Positions 25,331 to 36,100 of a stretch of 64,000 nt of DNA are shown here, one piece after another. The translations under genes and the position numbers were made by a program. The notes beneath the pieces are model-generated. The model made no database searches and had not been told where the DNA came from. It saw only the letters and a program-made list of their open reading frames with translations. Position 1 is the stretch's first letter; every line of letters begins with the position of its first letter. Origin of the DNA: Mucilaginibacter gracilis (GTDB lineage: Bacteria > Bacteroidota > Bacteroidia > Sphingobacteriales > Sphingobacteriaceae); contig NZ_RBKU01000001.1 of the NCBI RefSeq assembly GCF_003633615.1, forward strand, positions 2,790,001 through 2,854,000, in the 5' to 3' direction.

Positions 25331-27622
25331 TCAAAACGGGTAACCGATAGCTAAATTAAAAACCAGGTTATTGCTTCGCCAGCCGCCATCGGCAAAATTA
25401 ATTTGGTTAATTACCCAGCGCTGTCCATCTGGCAACCATGGCTTACGTAGGGGGAAACCCAAATCGGTGCGCAGCACCAGTACCGTTAAATCAAAACGCA
25501 GGCCCAGGCCGGCATCAACAGCCATATCGTTTAAAAACTTGCGGGTAAACGCACCACCCGGTTGTGAGCCATTTGAGTTTAACAGCCATACGTTACCGGC
25601 ATCTAAAAATATAACGCCATATACTATGCTAAACAGTTTAGGACGGTATTCAGTAGTGGCCTCTATCTTAATATCGCCCGATTCATCGGGAATAAAGCCC
25701 GAGCCGTTGGTGATAGTTGCATCCGGAAAGTAACTGCCGGGGCCTACGCTGCGCGCCCTAAAGCCGCGTAAGCTATTGGCACCACCAATAAAAAACTGCT
25801 GGCTGTAAGGCATTATGGTGGAGTTGCCGTAAGGTAAACCTACACCAACAATTATACGGTTGGCAAACTTGGTGTTGGCATTGAGCTTATGGTAAAAGCG
25901 AAACTCGTTCTCTACTTTTACATATTGGCTGTAATTGGTGCCAAATATACTTTTGGCTTTACCTCTCAAGGTATCGGCACCACTTACCAACCCTAATATA
26001 TTGCCCGATAGTCCAATTTTACTATTGTAGTAATAAGTGTTTTGTTTGTAATCTTCGGTGGTATTGGTGTAAGTATAGCTATAGCTTGGGCCAAAAGTAA
26101 GCTGGTTATCAATTACGTGTTTTAACGATGGGTTTCGGGTATGGATAATGCTATCCTGGTATTCTTTGGTAATATCGGCAGCATTGGTATAAGTAAAGCC
26201 AAACAAGTTAAGCTCATGGCTAATATGCACATCTTGTTTCCATAAATACGCCCACGATGCACTAAACGAGTTTAGCGTATACAATTTTAGCCTTCGGGTT
26301 AAATCGTATTCCAATTGTAGCCGGGTGCGCGGTAAATAACCATTGTTGGTATTGATGTTTAAAGGCGAAATAAACCGGGGCCAGGTTAAACTGGTTTGTA
26401 TACCGGTTTGATACACGTTGTAACCATTATTTTGCCCGCCAAATTGTACATCGGTACTTCCCATTAAGGTTACGGTGAGTAGCTCTGCACCTTTAAAGGC
26501 GTTGCGGTTGCGCCAACTAACATTTACCTGCGTGCCGTTATAATTGGCCGATGTGGTACGGAGTAGCGTTTCAAACCGCAGCGATTTTTTAGGATAAGGA
26601 GTGAGATAATAAAAGGCATCCAGCTTTAAGGTATCTTTAGGCGAAATATCAAACCGGTTTTTAACATATTTATACGGACCGATGTCGATAAAACGACTGA
26701 GTGCCTGGTTGTGGTGCGTGCGGTTATAAGGCTCGTTAGGGTGCAGTGCTATTACATTTTGAAACACATAGGGATGAATGGTGTTTTTAGGGTCGATCAC
26801 GTAATAATCGTTATAATGGATGGCCGAATCGAGCTTGGCAGCCGTGTCTTTTAACGAATATCTTGGGTAGATATACGTTTTATTCATGGTATAAATATCC
26901 CATGCTTTGTCGGGCGTTTCTTGTTTCACTATTTCATATAAATTTACCTGGTAGGGGCCCGCATTGGTGCTATCAACCTGTATTAATATATCCTCCGGCG
27001 AAAAGTAGTAAAAGCCTTCTTCTTTAAGGCGCGCATCTATCCTCAGGCGTTCGTTTTTTATCACATCAAAGTTGTATTTATCGCCCACCCTTAATAACGA
27101 TTTTTTTGATATTCCGGCAACGGCAGTATCTAAACTGTCGCTATCGGTTGGGAAGGTAATGCTCTTTATTTTAAATGGCGGGCCGGTTACGGTATTATAA
27201 ACCGCTTTGGCGGTTTTGTTTTTGATAACGCTATCGGGCGTAATCATAGCATGAAAGTAACCCTCGTTTTGCAAACGGCTTTGTAATATGGTGGCGTTAT
27301 TATCCACATCAACCGTGCTCCATAAAACGGGCGGCTCTCCCCACTTGTTAATAAAGCGCGAAATAAAATTCTTTTTGCCTTTACTGATGTTGTACAGGTA
27401 CAGCTTAACCCGCAAACCTAAAATGGAGGCGTTGGGCTTGGGCCGCGTTAAATCAGACAGTTCGCTTACAACTGCTTTAGCATCTTTTTTGCTGATGTTT
27501 TTATCGGTTACCTTAACGGTTGCACCCAGATATAACTTTTGGTTATTGGGCAAATACTTGGTGTTACTGCAAGCGTTTAAAATAAAGGCCAGCAAAAGTA
27601 TATAGGGTAAGTGCCTTTTCAT
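25331..27622 (-). CDS. tamA: TamA-like BamA/Omp85 family outer-membrane protein
   Basis: 763 residues from the ATG at 27622, which lies 1 base after the tamB stop and gives a lipoprotein signal (MKRHLPYILLLAFILNAC). The longer frame from 27655 would overlap tamB by 32 bp and put the signal in the middle. POTRA-like domains occupy about 20-330 (SITFP, LLRVGDKYNFDVI, RLKEEGFYYFSPEDI), and the Omp85 barrel the rest, with the diagnostic FIGGANSLRGFRAR near residue 610 and a C-terminal strand ending in F (LAIGYPF). With TamB it forms a bridge thought to move lipids or proteins to the outer membrane. It is translationally coupled to tamB. Confidence 0.88.
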   Translation of the reverse strand: MKRHLPYILLLAFILNACSNTKYLPNNQKLYLGATVKVTDKNISKKDAKAVVSELSDLTRPKPNASILGLRVKLYLYNISKGKKNFISRFINKWGEPPVLWSTVDVDNNATILQSRLQNEGYFHAMITPDSVIKNKTAKAVYNTVTGPPFKIKSITFPTDSDSLDTAVAGISKKSLLRVGDKYNFDVIKNERLRIDARLKEEGFYYFSPEDILIQVDSTNAGPYQVNLYEIVKQETPDKAWDIYTMNKTYIYPRYSLKDTAAKLDSAIHYNDYYVIDPKNTIHPYVFQNVIALHPNEPYNRTHHNQALSRFIDIGPYKYVKNRFDISPKDTLKLDAFYYLTPYPKKSLRFETLLRTTSANYNGTQVNVSWRNRNAFKGAELLTVTLMGSTDVQFGGQNNGYNVYQTGIQTSLTWPRFISPLNINTNNGYLPRTRLQLEYDLTRRLKLYTLNSFSASWAYLWKQDVHISHELNLFGFTYTNAADITKEYQDSIIHTRNPSLKHVIDNQLTFGPSYSYTYTNTTEDYKQNTYYYNSKIGLSGNILGLVSGADTLRGKAKSIFGTNYSQYVKVENEFRFYHKLNANTKFANRIIVGVGLPYGNSTIMPYSQQFFIGGANSLRGFRARSVGPGSYFPDATITNGSGFIPDESGDIKIEATTEYRPKLFSIVYGVIFLDAGNVWLLNSNGSQPGGAFTRKFLNDMAVDAGLGLRFDLTVLVLRTDLGFPLRKPWLPDGQRWVINQINFADGGWRSNNLVFNLAIGYPF

Positions 27623-27623
27623 G

Positions 27624-30600
27624 TTACTTGGTTGCTGTTTGTGGTTGCTTATCATCCTGCGCTTTTTGTTCTTTGGCTTTATCTTGCTCTTTTTGCTTTT
27701 TATCCTGTTGCTTATTATCTTTTATCATTTGTTTTTCTTCTTTGGTTTTGCGCCTGAAAATTTGGCTAAAGCGGTTATAGTCTACCGTGAGCGAAAAACC
27801 TACGCCTGTTTCAACAACCTGGCCCTGCACAACAATGTACTGGTCTTTACGGTAAGCGCGTATCATGTAGCGGCCATCTTTACTTAGTTTGTATCCTACC
27901 GAAATATCGCCCGCAATGTTGGTTGCTTTTTCGTTAGCCTGCTGGCCCTCCAGGTTAAAGTTATTGCCTACGCTAACGGTTAGCCTGTCGTTTAAAAACT
28001 GTTTGGATAGGCCAACATTCAAATCGGTTCTGTTTTGGGCTGTTCCCGATGAATAATCTGTACCCGATTGCAGCGCGAAGTTTAAATTAACGCCCTCAAT
28101 TAAATTACCCGCCAACTGGTTCAACTGGTCGGAGAGGAGCGAGCTCACGCTTGACCGTACCTGGCCCTCTATTCCTTCTCCGCCGGCCTGGCTTTGTAAT
28201 GGGTTATCGCCAATAAAGTGGTTAAGCAATAACACTGCAAATACCTGTTTGTTAAGCTCGTTAGGGTCTTGCCTTAGCTGGTCCAGCTTATTGTTTACGG
28301 TAGATAGTACATCGGCAGATACATTGTAATTGGTATTTGCAGGCAGCACAATGCCAAATGTAATATCGGGTTTCAGCAATTCGCCTTTGAGCGTTAGCTG
28401 CACATTAAAGGGCAGCTTTTGCTTGTACATGGTGCGCTGGCTTTCGTCGGTTAATTGGTTATCAACCAAATCTATAGGTGCTACATTGGCTATGTAAATA
28501 GCAGTCAAATCTAAAGTTGCACTTGTTGGGTCGCCTTGCCAGGTTATGGTGCTGCCTTGCTTAAAGGTAAATTTACGGTTAATGGTTAGGTACGACAGAT
28601 CGTACGAGCCTTCATTTACAGTAAACGTTCCTGTTAAGCTGGTTTTACCGCTCGGGTCTATACCTAAGGCTAATTGTGTATCTCCTTTAATATGTACCAC
28701 ATCGCCGTTGGCTTCGTCAACAACTATGGTAAAATCGGCGTTTTTATCAACGGTGATGTTCATAGCCACGTCAAGCCCGGTAAGGCTCGATCGTTTTAGC
28801 GAATCCAATTTTCCTTTAAATACCGAATCGGCAATTATTTTCTTTTTATCTACAAATTCAACCACGCCTTTACGCTCTTCAACTCCTGGGTCGCTTTGCG
28901 GTAGTACTACCGTAAGCTTGGTTTTGTCGTTAATTTTAAGGGTTCCGTCAACAATAGGCTTATTCATATCGCCACGTACTTTAATGCGGCTATTAATGTA
29001 AACCTGGCCGTAATAAAGTTTATTATCGGCTTGTGTGGCGTTAAATACCCTAAAGTTATCAGCCGTTATATCGAGCCCAAATTTATAGTCTTTATAGGTC
29101 TTTGTGTAAATAGTACCCGCAATAATGGCCTTGTTTCCAGCCGAATCAACCAAAGTAAAATCGCGGAACAAAATGCCATCGTCGTTAAAAGTGATGGTTT
29201 CTTTAGGCAGTTTGTAGTACGAATTAATCATCGAAACATTAAAAGCCGCATTATCAAAGTTAATGTCGCCGCGCACGGCTGGGGCATCGGTAGTACCGGT
29301 TATTTTTAACTTGCCGTTTATAGCACCGCTGGCCTGTTTCATGTTACCAAAAGTGAACCCCTCGACGCTTTTAAGGTTAAGGTTAGCAATATTGAGGTTC
29401 ATATCGAAACTGCTTTTATCGGTATAGTAATAACCATCTAAATTAACCTGGTTGCCCTTGCCCGTAATGGCTACGTTGGCGGCAAATGCATTGGCTGTTT
29501 GGTTATTTACCTTGAGCGCAACATTGCCCAGGGTATCGCTCTTAAAGTTGAAATCGGTAATGTTGATATCGGAGGTAAAGGTTGCCGATTTATTGAGATT
29601 GGTTACATTGGCCGTGCCATTAATTACGCCACCCACCAGTAACGAACTCTGATCGGCAAGTTTGGTAATGGTTTCTATTTTAAAATTCTTAAAATCAACA
29701 TTTAGCGGCCCGTTGTATTGCTGCGGCGATGTGTTTACGCTTAATATTTGGTTGGCGTTGCTAATGGTGAAATTATTAGCCATAATGCCCTTGTTTCCAA
29801 ATTGCAGTGCATTACTGGCATTAACCGCCCATTGCGTATAATCAAGCAGTAAGCCATTCTGCAAAAAGCTGAACGAAAATTCGCCATCGGTAGTGCTTAG
29901 TACCCCTGCTATGCGGTAACGTTCTTTTTTGCCGGCATCGCGTATTTGCAAACTCGTAGTAAGCTTGTTGTTTTGAGCGTTGCCGGTAATGCTTGCAAAC
30001 AGCAGGTTAACCTGCGAAGCTTTGATCTGATCGGCAGTTAAGCTGTAATTAAGTGCATTATTGGTATTAATATTAAATTTAAGATTATTGATGGAGTTGG
30101 TACCATATACCACCCTGGGCGCCGAAGCATCAACCACCAGTTTGCCTGCCTGGCTATCAAAACTGCCTTTTATAATTACCGGGTCAAGTTGTTTTAAATC
30201 GGGCACAAATTGTTTAAACAGTGGGGTTTTTACCAGCTTGGCCTCAAAAGTAAATTGCTGTGCCGAATATTTTACTTTTACCGTTTTAGCATTTGCCGGG
30301 GACGTGTTAAAATATTTGTTAACCACATCCTGCAAGGCAGGCGCAATTTCGGTTAATTTATATTTACCGGCCAGGTGTGCAGTAAGCATATCGGTTTTTA
30401 AGCGCATGGTACTGCTATCGGCATTAGCAGTTGCTATTACCAGTACCGAATCCATGCGAATTAACTGGCCTTTGTTTACCAATTGAATATTGGTTAATTT
30501 AATATCCCCATTCAAATAATCCGGATCGGCGGTAGCTATATTGGCAATCAGCTTTCCGTGAAAACGCATATCATCTTTAGCAAAATGCAGCTTTTGCAGA

Positions 30601-32720
30601 TTGATGCTGTCTACATTAAGCGTCATGTTAATTGACGGATATTTTTTAGTCACGTTTGCCTTGGCATTGAGTGCAAAGCTGATGTTAGGGTCTTTCATGC
30701 GGGCAACTGTGGTGATGATACCGCGATTAGCTTTACCGCTCATTACCAAATTTTGATAACGATAACCCCGTATATCGGCACTTACCACATCGGCACTAAA
30801 TTGGGCTACGGCAGTTTTTAAATTTGTACCCGATCCCTTCACCTTAGCCGTTAAGGTTATATTTCCTACATTTTTTTCTTGTTTAAGCAATCTGCCGGCA
30901 TTTAAATTGTCGGCCTTTAAATCGGCGGTGTAACTCATGCCGCCTTTGCTGGTATTTAGCCCGGCAATTGCCGTAAGGTTTCCATCGCTGGTGTGCAGAT
31001 TAAGATTGGTGGTGAAATTTTTAATTCCACCTTTAAAAGTGCCCTTGACGTTGATAGTTGCCGGAACCCGGAAGCTTGACGGAATGCTGCCTGCCGGGGC
31101 AAGTTTATTAATGTCGGCAGCGCTGGTAGTAAAATCATTTATTTTTACATCAAAATAAACTATGTTCATATTAGGCAAGCCTTTTAAAGTAGCCGATGCT
31201 TTGATGTGGGTATTGCTCAGGCCGGTTATTTCGAGGGTAGGAATATCTAAATTATTAACCTGCCCGTTTACTTTACCATTAATTTTGAAAGCCGCATTGG
31301 GCGAACTTTTAAAGGGTTCCATGGTAGCCATAGTTGGCATCAGTATCAAAACATCGCGCAGGCCCAGTTTGCTGCCGTTTAGGTTGGCATGTACCCGTAG
31401 TTCGCCCAGGTTTTTGGTCATATCTGCTTGCGATTTGTAAGCTATCTGTACCTGGTCCTGCAATACGGTGTAAGGTGTTTGCAAATACAAATCGTTCAGG
31501 TACGATTGCTTTTCGCCGTATAAAAACGTGGTATGAAATTTTTCAACCTTTAAGCCGCTTTTGTCGCTAAAAGTAAAAGCATTTATTCTTCCGGCTATTT
31601 TGGTTGCATCGTAACTAATATCCTGAGCGTCGGCGTTTAGGTTATGAATATCCATATGCCCAAAATCCAAACCTTTAGGCATAGCTTTTTGCGCTTCGTT
31701 ATCAAATTTAATATTATCGTTAACCAAGCTCATTTTGTTTAAAACCAACGACCAGCTTTTGCCGCTTTGCGCAGAAGCCATTAAGGTATCGGCTTTTTTT
31801 ATTGCCTTAACCACAGCTTTTTGAACGTTTTGGGGCTTTAGCAACGATAACATACCATTGGTGTTTTCCAACTGAATGTTTTTAACAACCACATTTTGGT
31901 TTTTAAGGTCTATCTTATCCATTTCAACCAAAAGCCTGCCCAGGTTAACTTTGGTTTTAGTATCGCCGCCCTGGTACGCCACGTTTATTTTTGAAAAATC
32001 GATAGTGCCTAAATTTAAAGTAAGGTTTAGGGGTTTGGTTGCAGTATCGGGCGCGGCAGCTACCTGCGGTCCGGCAGGTGCCTGAATGATATTGGCATCA
32101 AATCCCGATAAGGTAATTTTCGGGATGTTAAACTTCATCTTATCAAGGTCAAAATCCTTAATGCGGGTATCAAAATGCCCCAGCAAAAACGCCACGTTGT
32201 TACCGCTAATGGCATCTTTATATTTGATGTTAATTTTATCGAGTATAACCTTATCAAGCGAAAACTTGAGCGTTGAGGTGGTATCAGCGGGTTTGGGTTC
32301 TTCTTTTTGCCCGCTCATAAAGGCCTTCATTATATAACTGTAATTATAAAGGCTATCGGGTGTGCGGGTTATGTTGGCTGTAATGCCTTCTAAGTTAATC
32401 TCGTCAACCACTACTTTTTTGTGTAGCAGTTGCAGCATGGCAATATCAACCTTTAGTTTATCTCCGGCTAAGAGGGTATCGCCCTTTTGGTCGGCAAAAT
32501 AAACACCCTGCAAAACTATCATTTTAGGAAAGTCGATGCTTAGGCGGTCAATTTTAACTTTCGTTTTTATTTTACCCTGTAAAAAATTTACCGCTTTATC
32601 TTTGGCATAATTTTGCACAGCGGGTACCTGTATCAAAACCAGCACCAGTACTACAAGGAAAATAACTACTCCTATAATCCACAGAAGCGTTTTGAGGGCT
32701 AAGCGTCCGAATTTTTCCAA
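27624..32720 (-). CDS. tamB: TamB-like translocation and assembly module protein (AsmA/DUF490)
   Basis: 1698 residues. An N-terminal membrane anchor (about 8-32, LKTLLWIIGVVIFLVV) is followed by AsmA-like beta-strand repeats along the whole length (many LNIN..., IKGNGT... patterns) and a C-terminal DUF490/TamB domain (about 1350-1640: GTFTVNEGSYDLSYL, FKQGSTITWQGDPT, LLSDQLNQLAG). The Lys/Gln-rich C-terminal tail (last ~40 residues) is charged and low complexity. TamB-type proteins span the periplasm as a hydrophobic groove, probably carrying phospholipids between membranes. The length is greater than E. coli TamB (about 1260), as common in Bacteroidota. The tamA partner follows directly. Divergent from dnaE across a 392-bp gap. 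Confidence 0.9.
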   Translation of the reverse strand: MEKFGRLALKTLLWIIGVVIFLVVLVLVLIQVPAVQNYAKDKAVNFLQGKIKTKVKIDRLSIDFPKMIVLQGVYFADQKGDTLLAGDKLKVDIAMLQLLHKKVVVDEINLEGITANITRTPDSLYNYSYIMKAFMSGQKEEPKPADTTSTLKFSLDKVILDKINIKYKDAISGNNVAFLLGHFDTRIKDFDLDKMKFNIPKITLSGFDANIIQAPAGPQVAAAPDTATKPLNLTLNLGTIDFSKINVAYQGGDTKTKVNLGRLLVEMDKIDLKNQNVVVKNIQLENTNGMLSLLKPQNVQKAVVKAIKKADTLMASAQSGKSWSLVLNKMSLVNDNIKFDNEAQKAMPKGLDFGHMDIHNLNADAQDISYDATKIAGRINAFTFSDKSGLKVEKFHTTFLYGEKQSYLNDLYLQTPYTVLQDQVQIAYKSQADMTKNLGELRVHANLNGSKLGLRDVLILMPTMATMEPFKSSPNAAFKINGKVNGQVNNLDIPTLEITGLSNTHIKASATLKGLPNMNIVYFDVKINDFTTSAADINKLAPAGSIPSSFRVPATINVKGTFKGGIKNFTTNLNLHTSDGNLTAIAGLNTSKGGMSYTADLKADNLNAGRLLKQEKNVGNITLTAKVKGSGTNLKTAVAQFSADVVSADIRGYRYQNLVMSGKANRGIITTVARMKDPNISFALNAKANVTKKYPSINMTLNVDSINLQKLHFAKDDMRFHGKLIANIATADPDYLNGDIKLTNIQLVNKGQLIRMDSVLVIATANADSSTMRLKTDMLTAHLAGKYKLTEIAPALQDVVNKYFNTSPANAKTVKVKYSAQQFTFEAKLVKTPLFKQFVPDLKQLDPVIIKGSFDSQAGKLVVDASAPRVVYGTNSINNLKFNINTNNALNYSLTADQIKASQVNLLFASITGNAQNNKLTTSLQIRDAGKKERYRIAGVLSTTDGEFSFSFLQNGLLLDYTQWAVNASNALQFGNKGIMANNFTISNANQILSVNTSPQQYNGPLNVDFKNFKIETITKLADQSSLLVGGVINGTANVTNLNKSATFTSDINITDFNFKSDTLGNVALKVNNQTANAFAANVAITGKGNQVNLDGYYYTDKSSFDMNLNIANLNLKSVEGFTFGNMKQASGAINGKLKITGTTDAPAVRGDINFDNAAFNVSMINSYYKLPKETITFNDDGILFRDFTLVDSAGNKAIIAGTIYTKTYKDYKFGLDITADNFRVFNATQADNKLYYGQVYINSRIKVRGDMNKPIVDGTLKINDKTKLTVVLPQSDPGVEERKGVVEFVDKKKIIADSVFKGKLDSLKRSSLTGLDVAMNITVDKNADFTIVVDEANGDVVHIKGDTQLALGIDPSGKTSLTGTFTVNEGSYDLSYLTINRKFTFKQGSTITWQGDPTSATLDLTAIYIANVAPIDLVDNQLTDESQRTMYKQKLPFNVQLTLKGELLKPDITFGIVLPANTNYNVSADVLSTVNNKLDQLRQDPNELNKQVFAVLLLNHFIGDNPLQSQAGGEGIEGQVRSSVSSLLSDQLNQLAGNLIEGVNLNFALQSGTDYSSGTAQNRTDLNVGLSKQFLNDRLTVSVGNNFNLEGQQANEKATNIAGDISVGYKLSKDGRYMIRAYRKDQYIVVQGQVVETGVGFSLTVDYNRFSQIFRRKTKEEKQMIKDNKQQDKKQKEQDKAKEQKAQDDKQPQTATK

Positions 32721-33112
32721 TTTTGTATAATTTTTCTATAGTTGATGCTTTATGTTAGATATTCCGGATCCGTCTGTAAAAGTAATGCTTCGAATTTCTG
32801 CGCTGAATATCAGTTTACTACCATTTAAGGCCGCAAGCTAAGTTTTCAACAACACTTTGGGAAAGTTGTTTTAAGCAAAATGTGTGTTTTGTACTTTAAA
32901 GCATACATTTTTATTAATATGAGAAATTTCAATTTAATTGCGCAAAAAAAAGCACCGTATTGATAAGCAAAAAAAGAGGATATATAAATAGCCTGAGTTT
33001 CATTTCGCTTGCATAAAGATATACCGTATTTTTCAACAACATTGTCTTTAGCAGGGGTTTTTTGGTAAATTTGTTATCCGCTTAGGATATTAGTGAATCA
33101 GATTTTTTTACC
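32721..33112. other. 392-bp divergent gap between tamB and dnaE
   Basis: No gene is seen. The right side has a good dnaE promoter (separate entry). A short imperfect hairpin (aacaac...gttgtt) lies at 32847-32870. I did not find an exact -7 element for the minus-strand tamB operon. Confidence 0.4.
33042..33073 (+). promoter_or_regulatory. dnaE promoter (-33 TTG and -7 TAnnTTTG)
   Basis: The -7 element taaatttg at 33066-33073 is exact, with TTG at 33042-33044, 21 bases upstream, the usual Bacteroidota spacing. This gives a leader of about 35 bases before the ATG at 33113. Confidence 0.65.
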
Positions 33113-36100
33113 ATGCCCGATTTTTCGCATTTACACGTACATACTCAGTTTTCGTTATTGGATGGTGCCGCCGATATAGGTAAACTCTATAAAAAAGCCG
33201 CCGCCGATGGCATGAAAGCCTTGGCCATTACCGACCACGGCAATATGTTTGGCGTGTTTAAGTTTGTGGCCGAGGCCGGTAAGCATAATGTTAAACCCAT
33301 AGTTGGCTGCGAGTTTTATGTGGTTGACGACAGGCATAAAAAACAATTTACCAAAGAAAAAAGAGACGTGCGCCGCCACCAGCTCTTTTTGGCAAAAAAC
33401 GCCGAAGGTTATAAAAACCTCATCAAGCTATGTTCACTGGGTTACATGGAGGGTTTGTACAGTAAATGGCCGCGTATTGATAAAGAACTGATACTGCAAT
33501 ACCATAAGGGGCTCATAGCTACCACCTGTTGTATTGGTGCATCGGTGCCGCAAACTATTTTAAAGGGTACCGAAGAGGAGGCCGAAAACGAATTTAAGTG
33601 GTGGCTTGATATTTTTGGTGAAGATTATTACATCGAGCTACAGCGGCACGAGATAATGGAACAGGGCATCATCAACGAAACATTAACCAAATATGCTAAA
33701 AAGTATAATGTTAAGATGATCTGCTCTAACGATTCGCACTATGTGGATCAGCAGGATAGTAATGCGCACGATATTTTACTTTGCGTAAATACCGGCGATA
33801 TGCAAAGCACGCCTATAGCAACCGACGAAGAAGGTGGCAAGGGCTATCGCTTCGGTTTCCCTAACGACCAGTTTTATTTTAAAACGCAGGCCGAAATGGG
33901 TAAACTGTTTCATGACCTGCCCGAATCGTTAGATAATACCAACGAAATAGTTGATAAGGTGGATGTGTTGAAGTTGAAGCGCGATATTATGCTGCCCAAT
34001 TTCCCGATACCGCCCGAGTTTAAAATACACAACGGCCCCGAAAGCGATGTACTAAACCAATGGGAATACTTAAAGCACTTAACCTATACCGGTGCAAAGG
34101 AACGCTACGGAGATATATCCCTCAAAAACCAGGAGCGGATAGATTTTGAGCTTTTTACCATCCGTACAATGGGTTTTGCTGGCTACTTTTTAATTGTGGC
34201 CGATTTTATAAGGCATGGGCGCGATATTGGCGTGTTTATTGGCCCTGGCCGTGGTTCGGCGGCGGGTTCGGTGGTGGCTTATTGTACGGGCATTACCAAT
34301 ATTGACCCGATGAAGTATAACCTGCTTTTCGAAAGGTTTTTAAATCCGGATCGTAAATCAATGCCCGATATTGATACCGATTTTGATGATGAGGGTCGCC
34401 AAAAGGTGATTGATTATGTGGTTGATAAATACGGCAAAAACCAGGTAGCACAAATTATCACCTATGGCTCAATGGCTGCCCGCACCAGTATACAGGATGT
34501 AGGCCGGGTGCTGGATATGCCGCTATCCGAAGTGAACGCCATGAAAAAGCTGGTGCCCGATACCCTGGGCATTACCTTAAAAGATGCCATAGAGCAGGTG
34601 CCCGAGTTAAAAGCCATATTAGCCGGCAACGACTTGCGCGCCCAGGTACTAAAGGCCGCCGAAAAACTGGAAGGCTCGGTACGTAACACGGGTGTACACG
34701 CCGCCGGCGTTATTATTGCGCCCGACGATTTAACCAACATTGTACCCGTTGCCGTTGCCAAAGACTCGGATTTGCTGGTTACCCAATATGATGGCCGCGT
34801 AATTGAAGATGCCGGGGTTATTAAAATGGACTTTTTGGGGCTTAAAACTTTAACCATTATTAAAGGTGCGTTAAAGATGATTAAGCAAAACCACGGCGTT
34901 GAAATTGATATTGATTATATAGCGCTTGACGATGCTAAAACTTACGAGCTTTACCAACGCGGCGATACCAACGGTACCTTCCAGTTTGAAAGTGATGGTA
35001 TGCAAATGTACCTGCGCGACCTGAAACCCGATAAGTTTGAGGATTTAATTGCCATGAACGCACTTTACCGCCCTGGGCCGATAGAGTACATTCCAAACTT
35101 TATTAAGCGTAAGCATGGGTTGGAGCCCATTACTTATGATTTGGATGATATGGAAGAATACCTGGCCGAAACCTATGGTATTACCGTGTACCAGGAGCAG
35201 GTGATGCTTTTATCGCAAAAGCTGGCAGGCTTTAGTAAAGGTGATGCCGACGTTTTGCGGAAGGCGATGGGTAAAAAGCAAATTGAGATTTTAAATAAAA
35301 TGGAAGCTCAGTTTGTTAGCGGCGCCACCGAAAAAGGCCACCCCAAAGATAAACTGACCAAAATTTGGAACGACTGGAAAGCCTTTGCACAATATGCCTT
35401 CAATAAATCGCACTCTACGTGTTATGCGCTGGTGGCTTATCAAACGGCTTACCTAAAGGCGCATTACCCTGCCGAATACATGGCCGCGGTATTGAACAAC
35501 CAGAACAACATGGAGAAAATATCTTTCTTTATGGAAGAGTGCCGCCGCATGGGTACGCTAGTTTTGGGGCCGGATGTAAACGAATCATCAGTATTGTTTA
35601 CGGCAGTTGGCAGCGGCAACATCCGTTTTGGCTTATCCGGAATTAAGGGTGTTGGCGATAAAGCCGTGGAAAGTATTATTGACGAACGGATAAGTAATGG
35701 CCCTTTTAAATCTATCTACGATTTTGCCCAGCGCTCCACAGTAAAGGCTGTTAACCGCAAATCGTACGAAAATTTGGTTTATAGCGGCGCCTTTGATAGT
35801 TTTAACTTAAAACGTGCTCAGTTTTTCGCTAAAACCGAAAATGGTGTTTTGAGCGGTATTGAGCGTTTAACAAAATATGCCAATGACTATCAAAACACGC
35901 AAAGCAGTTCGCAGTCAAACTTATTTGGCGGGTCGGTGGCATCCTATATTCCTGAGCCAACCATGCCCGATGCCGAGGAATTTCCGCTGATTGAAAAACT
36001 GAAATACGAGAAAGAGGTTATCGGTATTTACCTTACCGGGCACCCACTTGATAATTATAAGGTAGAGCTGGAACGCTTTTGCAAACACACCGTTGCCGAT

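Noticed and set aside
27623..27655. Upstream start for tamA at 27655
   Set aside because: It overlaps tamB by 32 bp and would bury the lipoprotein signal; ATG at 27622 places it at the N-terminus.
30061..30486. Plus-strand open frames opposite tamB
   Set aside because: They are shadows of the tamB reading frame, with low-complexity Leu/Ser-rich translations.
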